DNA of 64,000 bases from Boletus sp. NGJ (Eukaryota; Basidiomycota; Agaricomycetes; Boletales; Boletaceae): the NCBI GenBank assembly GCA_019096195.1, contig JAGTXK010000239.1:1034752-1098751 (forward strand). Reading direction: 5' to 3'. The notes under the pieces were generated by a model. The model worked only from the letters and a program-made list of their open reading frames with translations. It was not told the DNA's origin and searched no databases. This document shows positions 1-11,105 of the stretch, one piece after another. Position 1 is the first letter of the stretch, and every line of letters starts with the position of its first letter. The translations under genes and the position numbers were made by a program.

Positions 1-1
1 A

Positions 2-2216
2 CAAATATTAAGAGACACCCATCTTTACCTCAGACACGACAAGTGCGACTTCAAGGTCCAGGAAACTGAGTTCCTCGGCCTCATCATCATGTAAGACAAA
101 GTGAAAATGGACGCCAAGAAGGTCTCCACCATCGCCAACTGGCCAGTCCCAACCTCCAAGAAGACACTCCAAGGTTTCCTCAGATTCCTCAACTTTTACC
201 AATGTTTTGTCAAAAACTTTGCCATGATCACATGCCCCCTCAATGCACTCATGTCAGTGAAGAAAGAGTTCACCTGGTCCAAGGACTGCCAAACAGCCTT
301 CGAAGACCTCAAGGCAACAATCACGAGCACCCCCACTCTCGCTATGCCAATGGATACCAACCCTTACCAGGTCGAAACCGACGGCTCAGGCATCGGCATA
401 GGCACCGTGCTCTCCCAGAAGCATGATGGGCTTTGGCATTGCCTTCATCTCAAGGTCCCTAAACAACGCGGAACAAAACTACCACATGGCCAACTTGGAA
501 ATGCTGGCCATCATCTACGCCCTCAATGAATGGTGCCAGTATCTCCTCGATGCCACACACCCCGTGGAGGTCCTCACTAACCACAAAAACCTCCAATTCT
601 TCCACCGCCCTCAGGACCTCTCCCGCTGTCAAGCCCGGTGGCAGCAGATAATCCAGGAATATTCCTTGGTTATCACTCACCGCTCAGGCAAGACTAACCC
701 CACTGACCCTCTGTCCTGGAGGCCAGATTTTGAAAAGGGGGTGGAACTCAATAACACTGCTCAGACCCTCCTCCCGGACACCCTTTTTGCCCCTCCCTCA
801 TCACCAATATCCATCAGCACAGTCACCCCACCTTCCATTCTCTCGAAAATCATGAAGTTGCAATACAAACTCAAGAGATTCACGAAAGAGGGCCTCACTA
901 AGGAAAACACCAACTGGGTGAAGAAAGACGGACTTATGACATGGAAAGGACTTGTCTACGTCCCAAATGACGAGAAACTACGAGAAGATATCATCGTAGT
1001 TAACCACAACCACCCAATCACAGGACACCCCGGCGTGAAACGAACATGCAACCTAATCATGAGCAAGTACTACTGGCCATTGCTTCACAAGGACATTGAG
1101 AAATATGTCAAAGGCTGCGACATCTGCCAGAAAGTAAAAGCCAAAACAACCCCACTCCATACCCCCCTCCATCCCAACAAAATCCCATCCTTGCCATAGA
1201 AGATCATCTCTGTTGAACTCATTGGCCCACTCCCCCAATCACAGGGAAAGAACGCAATACTGGTCATCGTCAACCGCTTTTCCAAAATGATACACCTCAC
1301 GCCAGTGATGAATACGATCACATCCCAAGGGGTTGCAACCATATTCTGCAACCAAATCTTCAAACTTCATGGCACCCCCCACAAAGTCATCTCTGATCGA
1401 GGGACACAATTCATATCCTCCTTCATGAAAGACCTTTACATGCTACTCAATATCAAGGCCAACCCGTCCACTGCATATCACCCCCAGATAGACGGACAGA
1501 CAGAACAGATGAACCATGAGATCGAAAAGTACCTACGGGTGTACATAAATCATCATCAGACTGACTGGGTGGAATGGCTTCCGCTTGCAGAGTTTGCGCA
1601 TAATTCACATATGACAAGTGCCACTGGAGTGTCCCCCTTCCTGCTCAATTATGGGCAACAACCTCTTCTCCCAGACAGGCGAGTCGAAGTGAGAAACGAG
1701 TCGGCCTTGGAATTCACAGAAAAAATGAGAAAACACCACAAAGTGGCTAAACCCACACTGGAAAAGGTGGCAGAGATGATGAAAAGGAGCCATGACAGAC
1801 GTGCTGCCCCATCGACGAACTACACAAGCGGTCAGCAGGTCCTTCTCAAAGGAACCAACATCCAAACAGACTGACCCACAAAGAAGTTCAACGATAAGCA
1901 TTATGGCCCCTTCAAGGTAAAACACAAGGTAGAGGAAGCGTCACATAAGTTAGACCTCCCCAAGACATGGCATGGAGTTCACCCAGTATTCCATGAATCC
2001 CTCCTCACCCCCTACCATAAGGAAATGGCCAAATCACAGGCAAAACCAAAACCACCACTGCCGGTGATCATCAGCCAAGAGGAGGAACACGAAGTGCAGG
2101 AGGTCGTTGACTCAAGGAAACGCCAAGGAAAAACAGAATACCTCGTCCACTGGAAGGGCTACCCACACGAGGAGCAAACTTGGAAATCCAAGAAAAATGT
2201 CGCCAACGCTCTGTGA
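2..2216 (+). mobile_element. Ty3/gypsy chromovirus pol remnant (RT end, RNase H, integrase, chromodomain)
   Basis: Translation in successive frames gives the end of a reverse transcriptase (CDFKVQETEFLGLII near position 50), the connection region with FLRFLNFY, an RNase H segment starting at VETDGSG, a zinc-binding integrase head (HNHPITGHPG..., CDICQKVK near 1010-1130), the integrase core (SDRGTQF near 1400, DGQTEQMNHEIEKYL near 1490) and a C-terminal chromodomain (EYLVHWKGYP, EQTWK near 2140-2190). This order is that of a chromovirus pol. It is dead: a stop near 92, a frame change near 423, a stop at 1197 and a stop at 1873 break the frame, and the first integrase catalytic Asp is Glu (VELIGPL). 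The gag and most of the RT lie outside the window. Confidence 0.9.
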
Positions 2217-2452
2217 CTGGTGGAAAAGTTCCACATCACCAACCCTTCCACCGTACGATCCCTTGCCATGGTATGCGACTGTCCTCTCTGCACAAACCAA
2301 ACGACCCTCCTCAACGATGCTACCTTCTGCTCCTATGCCGCCTCACTCAACCACCTCCCCAATAGCCTTTTTAAGATACCCTTACCCAACTCACAACCAC
2401 TCATTCCCAGTGTACTGGTCAACCAGGAGGTCAACCCTTAAAAAGGGGGTAA

Positions 2453-2727
2453 TGAAACAACTTTCTCCTTTTCTCTCTTTTTATTCTCGAATCAGCCCCT
2501 GAATGACAGCCTGACTGACACTCACGATTACCCTAGGTAGAGATTGCATCTGGACCTGTGACCAGACTACATACATCATGGAAACTGCCTAGAACATTAC
2601 ATAATCCTTCTAGCACATTCCACACTGGCCCTACAGTCAGTCTGTGCACCCCCCCTATGTATATAAAGAAGTATGCTTTGTAGTAGTTATGCATCTTTGG
2701 AATTGTCCTTCTATGCTGCAAATATCA
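2453..2727 (+). repeat. Probable 3' LTR of the gypsy element
   Basis: A purine-rich stretch (AAAAAGGGGG near 2440-2449) directly after the pol frames resembles a polypurine tract. The segment after it begins TG, contains a TATA-like motif (TATATAAAG near 2658) and can be closed with CA at 2727. The 5' LTR is not in the window, so the repeat cannot be confirmed by comparison and both ends are estimates. Confidence 0.4.
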
Positions 2728-2730
2728 TCT

Positions 2731-3114
2731 CTAGGGGTGACTCATAGTGTTGTGGGCCTTTTTCCTTTCAGTTGCGATAGATACTTCAATGTTCTGGACA
2801 TCTAATAGCTGCTGTTGGATCTCGTCAAGATAGAGAGTGGGATTTGCATCAAGAATAGATGAAATATATGCAATGTTGCCATGCTGCAGAACTCGAGGGC
2901 GTCCCTGACCATGCTGGAATGGTTCCATGACTTGTCCAAAGTTCCGGTGTAGCCTAAGAATATCATACACAGTGCACTCAGAGCAGCCAGCCAGCTCTGC
3001 TATCTCCCGAGCAGACTTTCTGCCTTCATAGCGCCAGACAACGATTCGGTTTCGAAGCTGTAGGTCAAGGTGAGGTGCCATTGTAAGCGGAGCGGTCGAC
3101 GTTTCAACGATCAA
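2731..3114 (-). pseudogene. Truncated Tc1/mariner-like transposase, N-terminal HTH region
   Basis: The 127-residue reading frame contains RNRIVVWRYEGRKSAREIAELAGCSECTVYDILR, a homeodomain-like helix-turn-helix, followed by GRPRVLQ and NPTLYLDEIQQQL. I recognise this as the DNA-binding half of Tc1/mariner-type transposases common in Agaricomycetes. The frame runs out after SIATERKK, before any DDE catalytic domain. Only the N-terminal third therefore remains. The break lies close to the end of the proposed gypsy LTR, so that insertion, or a deletion with it, may have removed the rest. Confidence 0.6.
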
Positions 3115-3160
3115 GTCTCGGTCACACGCGGCTCAGAAGTTTTATTATTTTTAATATGAC

Positions 3161-3223
3161 ATTTGCATCCTAATTTGGATATTTCTGGATATAAAAACAA
3201 AGCCAAATATGTCGGATGCAAAT
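3161..3223. repeat. Short inverted repeat, 10-bp perfect arms
   Basis: ATTTGCATCC at 3161-3170 is the exact inverse complement of GGATGCAAAT at 3214-3223, with a 43-nt AT-rich spacer. It lies between the transposase fragment and the TIM50 start codon and may be a transposon end or a structured part of the TIM50 leader. Confidence 0.6.
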
Positions 3224-3273
3224 CGGCCACTGCAGTTTCTTATGCAACACTCTGTAACCTCAAGTGCCTTTCG

Positions 3274-5042
3274 ATGTTTTCTGTCTTTTTGCGGGGAGCC
3301 GTTCGAACACACACGTTCGCACCGCGGTCGGTGCGCTATCTTGCATCCAAAGTGCCACCCAAGGCACCGTCGCCCGCGCAGCCACCGCCCCCGCCAGCAG
3401 CGTCAACGACTTCCGCTCTCCCCAGCCTCGACTTCGACCCTGCTCAACGCCCGGAACAGACAGAAAGGACGGAACGCACAGGCGCAAAGTCTTCCAAAGA
3501 TTCGCTTTCTTCCATAGAGCGACGCCGGAGGTACTTGGGAAGAGTCTCGCTCGGTGTCTTGGCCATTGCCCTTGGTGTGCAAGTACTCTATCTCGGGCGA
3601 GATTGGGAGGCAGATGAACTTGCAAACAAGAAAATCGTATGGTTTTGATTAGTTTTATCCCTGCCGTGATTATGATGTGTCTTCTTGGCTGGTTTTGATA
3701 GAGGATCGAAGATGCACCTTCAGGTCGGTGGACCCGGACCAAGACACGATTCACGGACATGTTCGACGTATGTCCCTCTGGATGATATTTTGTGTGGGGT
3801 CTGTACTTACGTCTATTCGTAGTACTTCAACAAGCCAGCATGGACAGAACTGCTTCCTCCACCACTTCCGAGTCCCCACCAAAAACCTTACACCCTTCTG
3901 GTATCTATGGATGACCTATTAATAACCTCCACCTGGGATGTAAGTCCCCAACACTGCAATTCCATGAACGACAACATGACTTGTTCCACAGCGACAAAAA
4001 GGTTGGCGGACAGCCAAGCGTCCAGGTGTTGATTATTTCCTTGCGTATCTATCTCAGTTTTATGAAATTGTTATATTTACTACGCAAAATCACTACGTGC
4101 GTTTATTCGCTCTATTACACGCGGGGCCACCGCTAACTGTCTGTGTGGTTCATAGACCGCCATCCCTGTAATTGAGAAACTGGATCCGTATAATTTCTTC
4201 ATCACCTACAAGCTTTTCCGCGACGCGACGCGCTCCGTGGATGGAAAGGTTGTTAAAGTGAGTTCGCTCGCGTTGCACCCTACCCAGGTCTGAATTTGTT
4301 GTGTTGTTCGCACAAGGATCTCTCTTACCTCAACCGCGACCTTTCGAAAGTCATCCTGCTCGATGCTCACGAGGAGCATACCTCGACACATCCTGAAAAT
4401 TCGATCGTGCTTCCTAAATGGACAGGTACTCCTGGTGACAAGGGTCTCGTTGCTATGATCCCCTTCCTCGAGAGTATGTTTCCCGTTTTCCCCATGCTGG
4501 CGCGCCATTCTCATGTTCATCTCCCCAGCGATCGGCATTTACAAACCCCAGGATGTCCGCCCGATCCTTCAGGCTTACCAGGGCAAAGACATTCCAATTG
4601 AGTATGCAAAGAATGAAACTGAGGCGCGTGAACGCCACATCGCTGAGTGGAAGAGCAAATCCAGAGGTCTTTCCTCTGGAGAATTTACCATGAGCTCCTT
4701 GTTTGGTGTGAACCCCGATGTAGGCATCTCGAATCCCTGCCCTCCTGTCTCTGCGTTGATTCCTCCCGCTCGCTACAGTCCTCCCATTCGCCCATCCCGC
4801 CAACGTACCTCGAACAAAAGCGCGCAGAGGCACAGCGTCAGTACAAAGAAGAACAGGCCTACATTGCAGCTCACAAAGGCGAGTTTGACAAGGTGTTGGA
4901 CGAGGAGAGACAAGCAATGGCTAAAGAGATGTCTGGGTCGCTGCTCGGCCTTCTTGACAATGTGGCGGGCAAGAAGCCACAGGCTACGGAGGACTCCAAC
5001 AAGATCACTGCGGGCGGCGGGGGAGCACAGGTGAAGCACTAG
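3274..5042 (+). CDS. TIM50: Mitochondrial inner-membrane translocase subunit TIM50
   Basis: TIM50 is the receptor of the TIM23 complex; it takes presequence proteins emerging from TOM in the intermembrane space. Eight exons can be joined in frame: 3274-3636, 3702-3767, 3823-3939, 3992-4096, 4156-4257, 4317-4473, 4529-4707 and 4779-5042, giving about 450 residues. The N-terminus ([10 protein letters not shown]...) is basic and suits a mitochondrial targeting signal; a Pro-rich linker and one hydrophobic segment ([15 protein letters not shown]) follow. The FCP1/NIF-like domain is clear: [66 protein letters not shown] and KVILLD. The first Asp of the phosphatase DxDx motif is Met here (SMDDLL), in line with TIM50 being a receptor and not an enzyme. 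The tail ([17 protein letters not shown]) is coiled. All introns have GT..AG ends. Confidence 0.93.
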
Positions 5043-5486
5043 TCAACCATGCCGGTGCTGGGACGGCTCCAGTGTATGGCGGGGCAACATAGAGGTACTG
5101 TAGTGGTGACGTGCTCATTCATTGTCCATATAATCTACTCTCCTCTCACGACTGAGTTACACACATGATCCGATCGAAGCTTCCGCAATCACCGATGAAC
5201 GACCTCTCCCCCCGCCAAGATAACCGCCACACTCTTTATACTGTGCAACCATTGACACGTTTCAAGAATCCGAACACATGGAAATAATACCGATGGGGAA
5301 ATTGGAAGGACGGTGGCATGCCAAACCGGGCCCGTGGTTTACTTTCTCGGACGTCGATCTACTGATCCGTTAATTTCCACGAGAGTCGGGCAGATACGGT
5401 CCATACCTCACTATCACTGAGTTCTGAACACTTCGGCCACGAGTTGCATTTGCCAAGCCTGTTTCACCAACGCATGAGTCACCGCA
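5043..5486. other. Intergenic, convergent 3' ends of TIM50 and the F-box gene
   Basis: No ORF or RNA gene is visible. The stretch should hold the 3' untranslated regions of the two converging genes. Confidence 0.5.
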
Positions 5487-7275
5487 CTAGTGCCAGTCAA
5501 TCATCGAAAAACTCACATGGGGATCGCTCAACCGGTATCGGATGAGAGCGATGCCGTTCTCGTCCATATGAACCCCCGCCAGCGGCTCGTTTGAGAGCGA
5601 CGTCAACATCGTCTCTTGGTAGGGCAGCGTTGCTCCTGGAAACCATTGTCTCGCGGCTTTTGAAGCGCACGAGGCCTTGATGATTTTTGGCAGAGAAACG
5701 ACGTTGGCCTCGTTTCCATCCTCTTCTGAATCACCATCACAGCTATCACACACCAAAGGAATCCTCGCAGGGTCGAACTCCAACATGTACAGTTCATGTT
5801 TCTCCCCTATGAGGCCCCCCGAGCGTCCTCCGATGGGCCGTCCCAACAGCAGACGGCTTCCGCTCACGCTAAAGAGGAGCTGTTGCGGACCACAGACAGT
5901 GAGTGCTCGCGTGTTCGCAGGTCCCCAGGTATTCCAAGGAACAATGTATACCCCATCGTTGTCTTGCTGGATGTCGGGAAAGGGCGGGACGTGAGGCAAA
6001 AAAATGTCGTTCCATATTACGAGAAGACGGCCCGGATCGGTGGCGGCAAGCACGGAAATGCGACCCTCGAGGGAGGGCACGAATGTTGGCCCACGCGAAC
6101 CGCCACCCTGGGTATACACGGAGTCGGGAAAAGGGGATGTATGAAGGTGAGTGGATCTCGGCATGCAAACAGTGAGCATAAAACGCGCTTGCAGGTGCAG
6201 TGGCTTGTCAAAATCCGCATAGGAATAGACTGCAATGCAGGATCCAGGCACCGAGAGAACTAAGAGTCGGTCAGAGTCAAGAAAACAGAAATCGTCCAAA
6301 TACGGTTGTTTGTCGTGCCGTTCGAGTATAGACTGACAGCAGTCAGTGAGACAGATTAGAACGGTGCTTCAGCCTCATGGCTGCAAATCCACTCACCGTC
6401 GTCCTGCCTTCCTTCCAATTCCAGACTTGCAGTAACGAAAAGAAGCCGACTCGGTAACCATGATCAGATTTGAGCATGGCCACAAAATTCCCATTCACTT
6501 CGAGTTTACTCTCAGCAGGTTCAACCCCGGACACGCCACCGTGCGGGAGCCCAGCGGATACCAAGGTTCCGCGTGCAGCGAGCGGATGAGGGTCTCCGTG
6601 AGCACCTGAAATTGTTCGCAACTCGAGGTGACACGCTGGTTCGCCACGTGTTGCCACCCCAATTCTAACGCTAGCACACACCAACAAGTCTTGCCAGACA
6701 TCTAGGATTGGGCGTTCGGGGAACAAGAAAGGGCTGCGTTGGGTTGAGTGTCTCCCGTGCCCATGTTCGCAGTGTCTGCGAAGGCGTCGTCGCGTTGCAA
6801 TCAATGAGTCGCGCGGCAAATTTGCCACGGGCGCGATATGTGGCACCGAGCCACCCGTCCGCAAAGAATACGCGAGGTGGTTTGTCGTGTCGAATGTCAT
6901 AGGTATCTAACGTCGTCGAGTCCACCTTGACAAAGTCGAACGTGTCTAACGCCCGGGCCTTCTCCTGCAGAAGTAGGCGGCGTCTGTGAATCGGTTGGTC
7001 GTCGTCGCGTAGAAGACGTAAACAATGAGCGGCCAAATTTATCTGATACTGGAGTTCCATCGACGTCGAGATGATGTTTCGGAAAGAGCGACATGTCTGG
7101 TAGAGGTGAGGTGAGCGTTATGATATGGATTTCATGTGGCACTCACCTGAACACAGCGACGAATATCTTTAACGGACAAATTTTCGAATATGCGTACATG
7201 CAGCTCGGAGGGAAGTTCTAGAATAAAGCACGGAGGATGAACTCCTGTGGTTGACTCGAAAATCGCCTGAAGCAT
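5487..7275 (-). CDS. F-box protein, Agaricomycete type
   Basis: Exon 1 (7275-7147) encodes MLQAIFEST... and a start of an F-box, LPSELHVRIFENLSVKDIRRC. After a 50-nt intron, exon 2 (from 7096) continues with TCRSFRNIISTSMELQYQINLAA, completing the F-box. Later exons show the usual layout of this fungal family: HPLAARGTLVS, VWNWKEGRTT, then across the intron near 6315-6375 DDFCFLDSDRLLVLSVPG, and a long C-terminal part to the stop at 5487. F-box proteins recruit substrates to SCF ubiquitin ligases through Skp1; the substrate is unknown. A further intron or a frameshift must lie near 6720, because the frame changes between NPTQPF and LDVWQDLLVC; I could fix its acceptor (CCTAG) but not its donor. 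GTGAGT close to the end may be another donor, so the last residues are uncertain. Confidence 0.75.
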
Positions 7276-7416
7276 GATGCAGCAAAAGGATGGCCAGACA
7301 ACCTAGGTGGACGTCCGTGTTGCCAGCAGGTTTTACCACTGAGAGACCCAACAAAGACCCCGGAAGCCACAATGGGACCAACTTGGGGAATGTGACATCC
7401 TTGCATACAAAAAAGC

Positions 7417-7488
7417 TGCCCACTGGCTGGATTGAACAACCGACCTCACCATTACGAGTGGCGCGCTCTACCACTGAGCTAAACGGGC
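7417..7488 (-). tRNA. tRNA-Thr (anticodon CGU)
   Basis: Read on the minus strand the 72 nt fold as a cloverleaf: acceptor GCCCGTT with AGTGGGC (two G-U pairs), D arm GCTC-AGTGGTA-GAGC, anticodon arm with loop CTCGTAA giving CGT at 34-36, five-base variable loop, and T arm GGTTG-TTCAATC-CAGCC. An oligo-T run follows at once (AGCTTTTTTG), the normal RNA polymerase III terminator. No intron. Confidence 0.92.
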
Positions 7489-7532
7489 ATAGTGCCAGTA
7501 GTGGCTCGTACATATACACACGCACGCAGCGA

Positions 7533-8760
7533 CTATTCAGGCCGCACATTCAAGATCACTTGGGACTTGGAAGCGGCATACTGGACATAACCACCGTAAG
7601 CTGCTTCAGCATCGTGGTACAGCGTCCCGAGTAAGGACCTCTCTTGTTGAGTGAACCCGTCTATCACCCACTCTGTGTCGACAAATTCGAGCCTCTTGTT
7701 GAGGAGTCGCCACAGGACCGTCTATTTCCATTGCCTCCAGACCTTGGTCTGGTTGGGGAGCAGTTCGCTGAGGATTTCCGTCGGTTCGTCGGGCTGAAGA
7801 ACGAGGAGGACGAAGACCGCTGCGGTTGTGCGCATGCCCATAGCTGTACTTGAACAAGATCGGTTTCTTACGTCCAGTGTTGAAGAGAATGTTGCGTTGG
7901 ATCCTTGTCCAAGGTGGACAGCCACGACGATATTGTACGTCCAAGAGATAACGAGTGAAGTGGTAAACACAATTGGGCCGAATGGAGAACTTTTGGGGAC
8001 GGAGCAGCTGGGCGATGAATGGGATACAGTATTAAGAAGGGCGAAATACGACCTAATACTGGCGCTGGCTGGAAAAAAAAAAACTGAGAGAGAACCTGCC
8101 ATGGGTGATAGAGTTCACGGCACCCTCCGCGTGCCCTTCAGCAAGACGATCATCTGAACCAGAGGATACCATCGCCAGGAGGGATCAAGATTGGTGAACA
8201 CGAGCTTTCCTGAGCCGATGACGAGACAGGAGACCCCAGTTGCGAGGATACCCCAGATGATCGGCGAGAACAGATACCATTCGTCAAAGACACCACACGC
8301 GACGCAGGTTCCAATGCTGACGGCGATAGGGATACTGGCAAAGACAGGGTAGTACACATTGATGCGTCTAGCCAAAGATGACGCTCGAAGTGGATTATTC
8401 TCAATGGATACGTCGCAGAGGATAAAACCATCTGGTACCCGTTTTATGTATATACGATCCTTTTCATGTACCCCACATGTTACAAGGATCAAATGTTTAC
8501 CATACGTGTATAGGTGGTTCGCTGAGGAGGCAGTAACATATGGGTAGGGCTTCGAACGGGGTGGCGATAAGCCAGACGGCGAGTGTGAAGTTCAGCGAAC
8601 AAGACAAGAGATTGAAACCATTCGTCGTGCGTCTTGGACTTGAAACGAGAAGGAAAATCCAGCGAAAGGAAGATTATATTCGACGGAGGTACGTGAGGAT
8701 GTACACAACCATGGAAGAAATCTCATATGATGAGAGGCATCGAGGCATGGATGGAGTGGC
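7533..8760 (-). pseudogene. Decayed multi-pass membrane protein gene
   Basis: The minus strand holds recognisable pieces of a hydrophobic protein family I know from Rhizoctonia-like fungi: NFTLAVWLIATPFEALPI, then DGFILCDVS, PVFASIPIAVSIGTCVACGVFDEWYLFSPIIWG, then EGAVNSITHGRFSLSF, FGPIVFTTSLVISWTYNIVVA, MGMRTTAAVFVLLVLQPDE, LLPNQTKVWRQWK and WVIDGFTQQERSLLGTLYHDAEAAYGGY. The pieces lie in different frames. A two-base surplus (ACGCGGAGG near 8128) separates two of them, and an in-frame TAG follows WRQWK near 7732. No single set of introns repairs these breaks, so I call it a pseudogene; the function of the family is unknown. The true 5' end is unclear. Confidence 0.6.
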
Positions 8761-8967
8761 GTGATGGATGATGGACGATGGACACGATGATGAACGCGGT
8801 GGTCTGATGAACAGATGACCAAATTCCACCCGACGTGCAACATGCAAAGATACAGTCTGACTAAGCACCAACATGTTCGCCTCGCTTCCACCACCTGGTC
8901 TGCATACTCTCAACTAGACCACCCCTCTTCTTCCACTCCACTACATCGTGTCCTCTAGTTCCACGAG

Positions 8968-11105
8968 ATGCAGTCAAAGTATGTTGCTTCGCCTGCTTAC
9001 TTGTATTTTTCTTACTCTTGCCTTATTTCTAGTTCGGTGGATTCAGGCCAAGATATTAATCCAGACGGACTGCCGGACCTCACTGACGAACTTCAACCAG
9101 ATAGGAAAATTACCGTCGGGAACGGATCGTTTGGTGTCGTGTACCGTTGTCCTCGCACAGCGAATGATGAGGTGTGTGTATTTACACATGGACTCATCGC
9201 AAATTCAACCGAGCGTTATCTATCCCAAGGTCGCCGTGAAGATGGTTATTATCCCCTTCTGTGGTGCTAAAAGAGACAAGTTGACACGAGTGAGTTAACG
9301 TGATTCGTATTCACTCAGCATCAGCGAGGTATGGCTGACTTGTCGCCACTGCCAGAATCTGAGACGTGAACTTGGGATTTGGAGAAGACTAGACCACCCC
9401 AACATCGTGCCACTCCTTGGCAAAACATCTGGTGTCGGCTTTGGATCTGAGCATGACTGCATGGTCTCGATGTGGATGCCAGGAGGGACCCTCCCCACGT
9501 TTATCAAGGCCCAGGGAGCGATGCTTGTGGCTTCTCGTGTCCAACTTGTTAGTGCATAGTGATTCACAACTCACATCTAGATTATACTAACTAACGAAAC
9601 CACAGATCGAAGACATAGCAAATGGGCTCAATTATTGTAAGCTGAGAAATATGGGATGAATTGCATATACGATAACACGCTCGAGCAGTACATTCTCAAC
9701 ATATCGTTCACGGTGACTTCCACCCCGTGGGTTGTAGCCACCTGATTGTCACACTGTATGAACTCATCCAATCTTTTACCATGCAGGGAAATGTTCTCGT
9801 CGATGCACAAGGTAACGCATGCATCACCGACTTCGGACTCTCGCAACTGCTCCCTGCGGATGATGGCATGTCTTATCTTCGAACCTTGTCCGTTCACCCA
9901 GGTGCCGTGATGTGGGCTGCTCCAGAGCTCGTGTATCCGAAGCTGTACCCAAACTGGAACAAAGATGGCAAGCCTAGGGCTACGCTCAACAGCGATATCT
10001 ACTCTCTGGCTAGTATGATTCTGTTTGTATGTTTGGCAATGATTTACGAAGCGGCTTAATAGCCAACTCATTTTTGGATTTAATTTGCAGATACTCTCTG
10101 AGAAGATGCCTTGGCCGGATGTACCGACGGCCTGGAAACAACTCGAGAAACGTGAGGTCCCGCAGCGCCGGGAGTTCTCTGCGATTTCCGATGACGTCTG
10201 GAAATTCGTGAGGAAATGTTGGTCTCCGATGGCGCCCGACGTTCGGCCGTCAACGCAGGAGGTTTTGTCATTCATATCGGACAACCTAAAAAGTGTGACA
10301 ACGTTGCCACAATGTGGTTCTTCTACTGAGTTAGTACGTAACTAACCATTCTTTCCGGTTAGCGTCGCTCGGCGTCACATCTAAAAATGTGATTCTCTTC
10401 GGCGAAACCGGCGTCGGCAAGAGTTCGGTGATCAACTTGATGGCGGGCCGTGATATCGCGTTAACGTCTTCAAACCTAGAGGGTTGCACGCTAAATGCTC
10501 AGGAGTATTCTTTTCCGCTTTCAAATTCAAACACCTCGCTCCGCATCTTCGACACGGTCGGGCTCGAAGAGTCAGACATTGGTTTCAATACATTTATGGG
10601 CGCCATCGAAAAGGCTCTGGAGCTCGTTGTGTCCCTGCACAAGGTTGGTGGCATCGATCTCCTCCTCTTCTGCGTCAAGGCCGGGAGACATACCACTGCA
10701 ATGCAGCGAAACTATCGCCTCTTTTCCGAGATTTTGTGTAACAATCGGGTGCCCCTCGCCCTCGTCATCACACACCTGGAAAATGAAGGCGTCATGGAGA
10801 ATTGGTGGGAGAGAAACGAACAGACGTTCAAGAAGTATGGGGTCTCCTCTGTCGCACATGCGTGTATCACCGCCCTCCCGGCTCACGTGACATTATACAC
10901 GGAGAAACGGAATCAGTCGCAGAAGGCTCTTCAGAAACTGTTTCATGATGCCCTAAGCAGTCACAACCCCTCTTACATCCACGACATACGAGATTGGCTC
11001 GCCACTTTTACTGAGAAACTTCAGCCACTTTTGACGAGCAGAACGCTCCTCAAGAAAAAAAGAAATAGTGAAGCAGCTCGAAACACGTTGCGCGCTTCCT
11101 CGTAG
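8968..11105 (+). CDS. Protein kinase joined to an AIG1/septin-like GTPase domain (probable fusion)
   Basis: Exons 8968-8978, 9033-9171, 9230-9289, 9356-9547, 9606-9636, 9689-9726, 9787-10026 and one from 10091 form a kinase. Its features are glycine loop VGNGSFGVVY (residues 32-41), the VAVK lysine (54), LRRELGIWRRLDHPNIVPLLG, HGDFHP with GNVL (catalytic loop), DFG, an APE-like APEL, SDIYSLASMI, and RPSTQEVL. Read alone it stops at 10345. The following frame, 10371-11105, has GETGVGKSS (P-loop), DTVGL (G3) and VITHLE (G4 position) but no ATG before the P-loop, where the sequence SLGVTSKNVILFG is plainly domain interior. A phase-1 donor in the kinase frame (GTGTGA near 10294, or GTGGTT near 10314) joins to CCGGTTAG at 10370 in the right frame. 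I infer one fused protein of about 510 residues that couples phosphorylation with a GTP switch; two separate genes remain possible. Confidence 0.7.
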
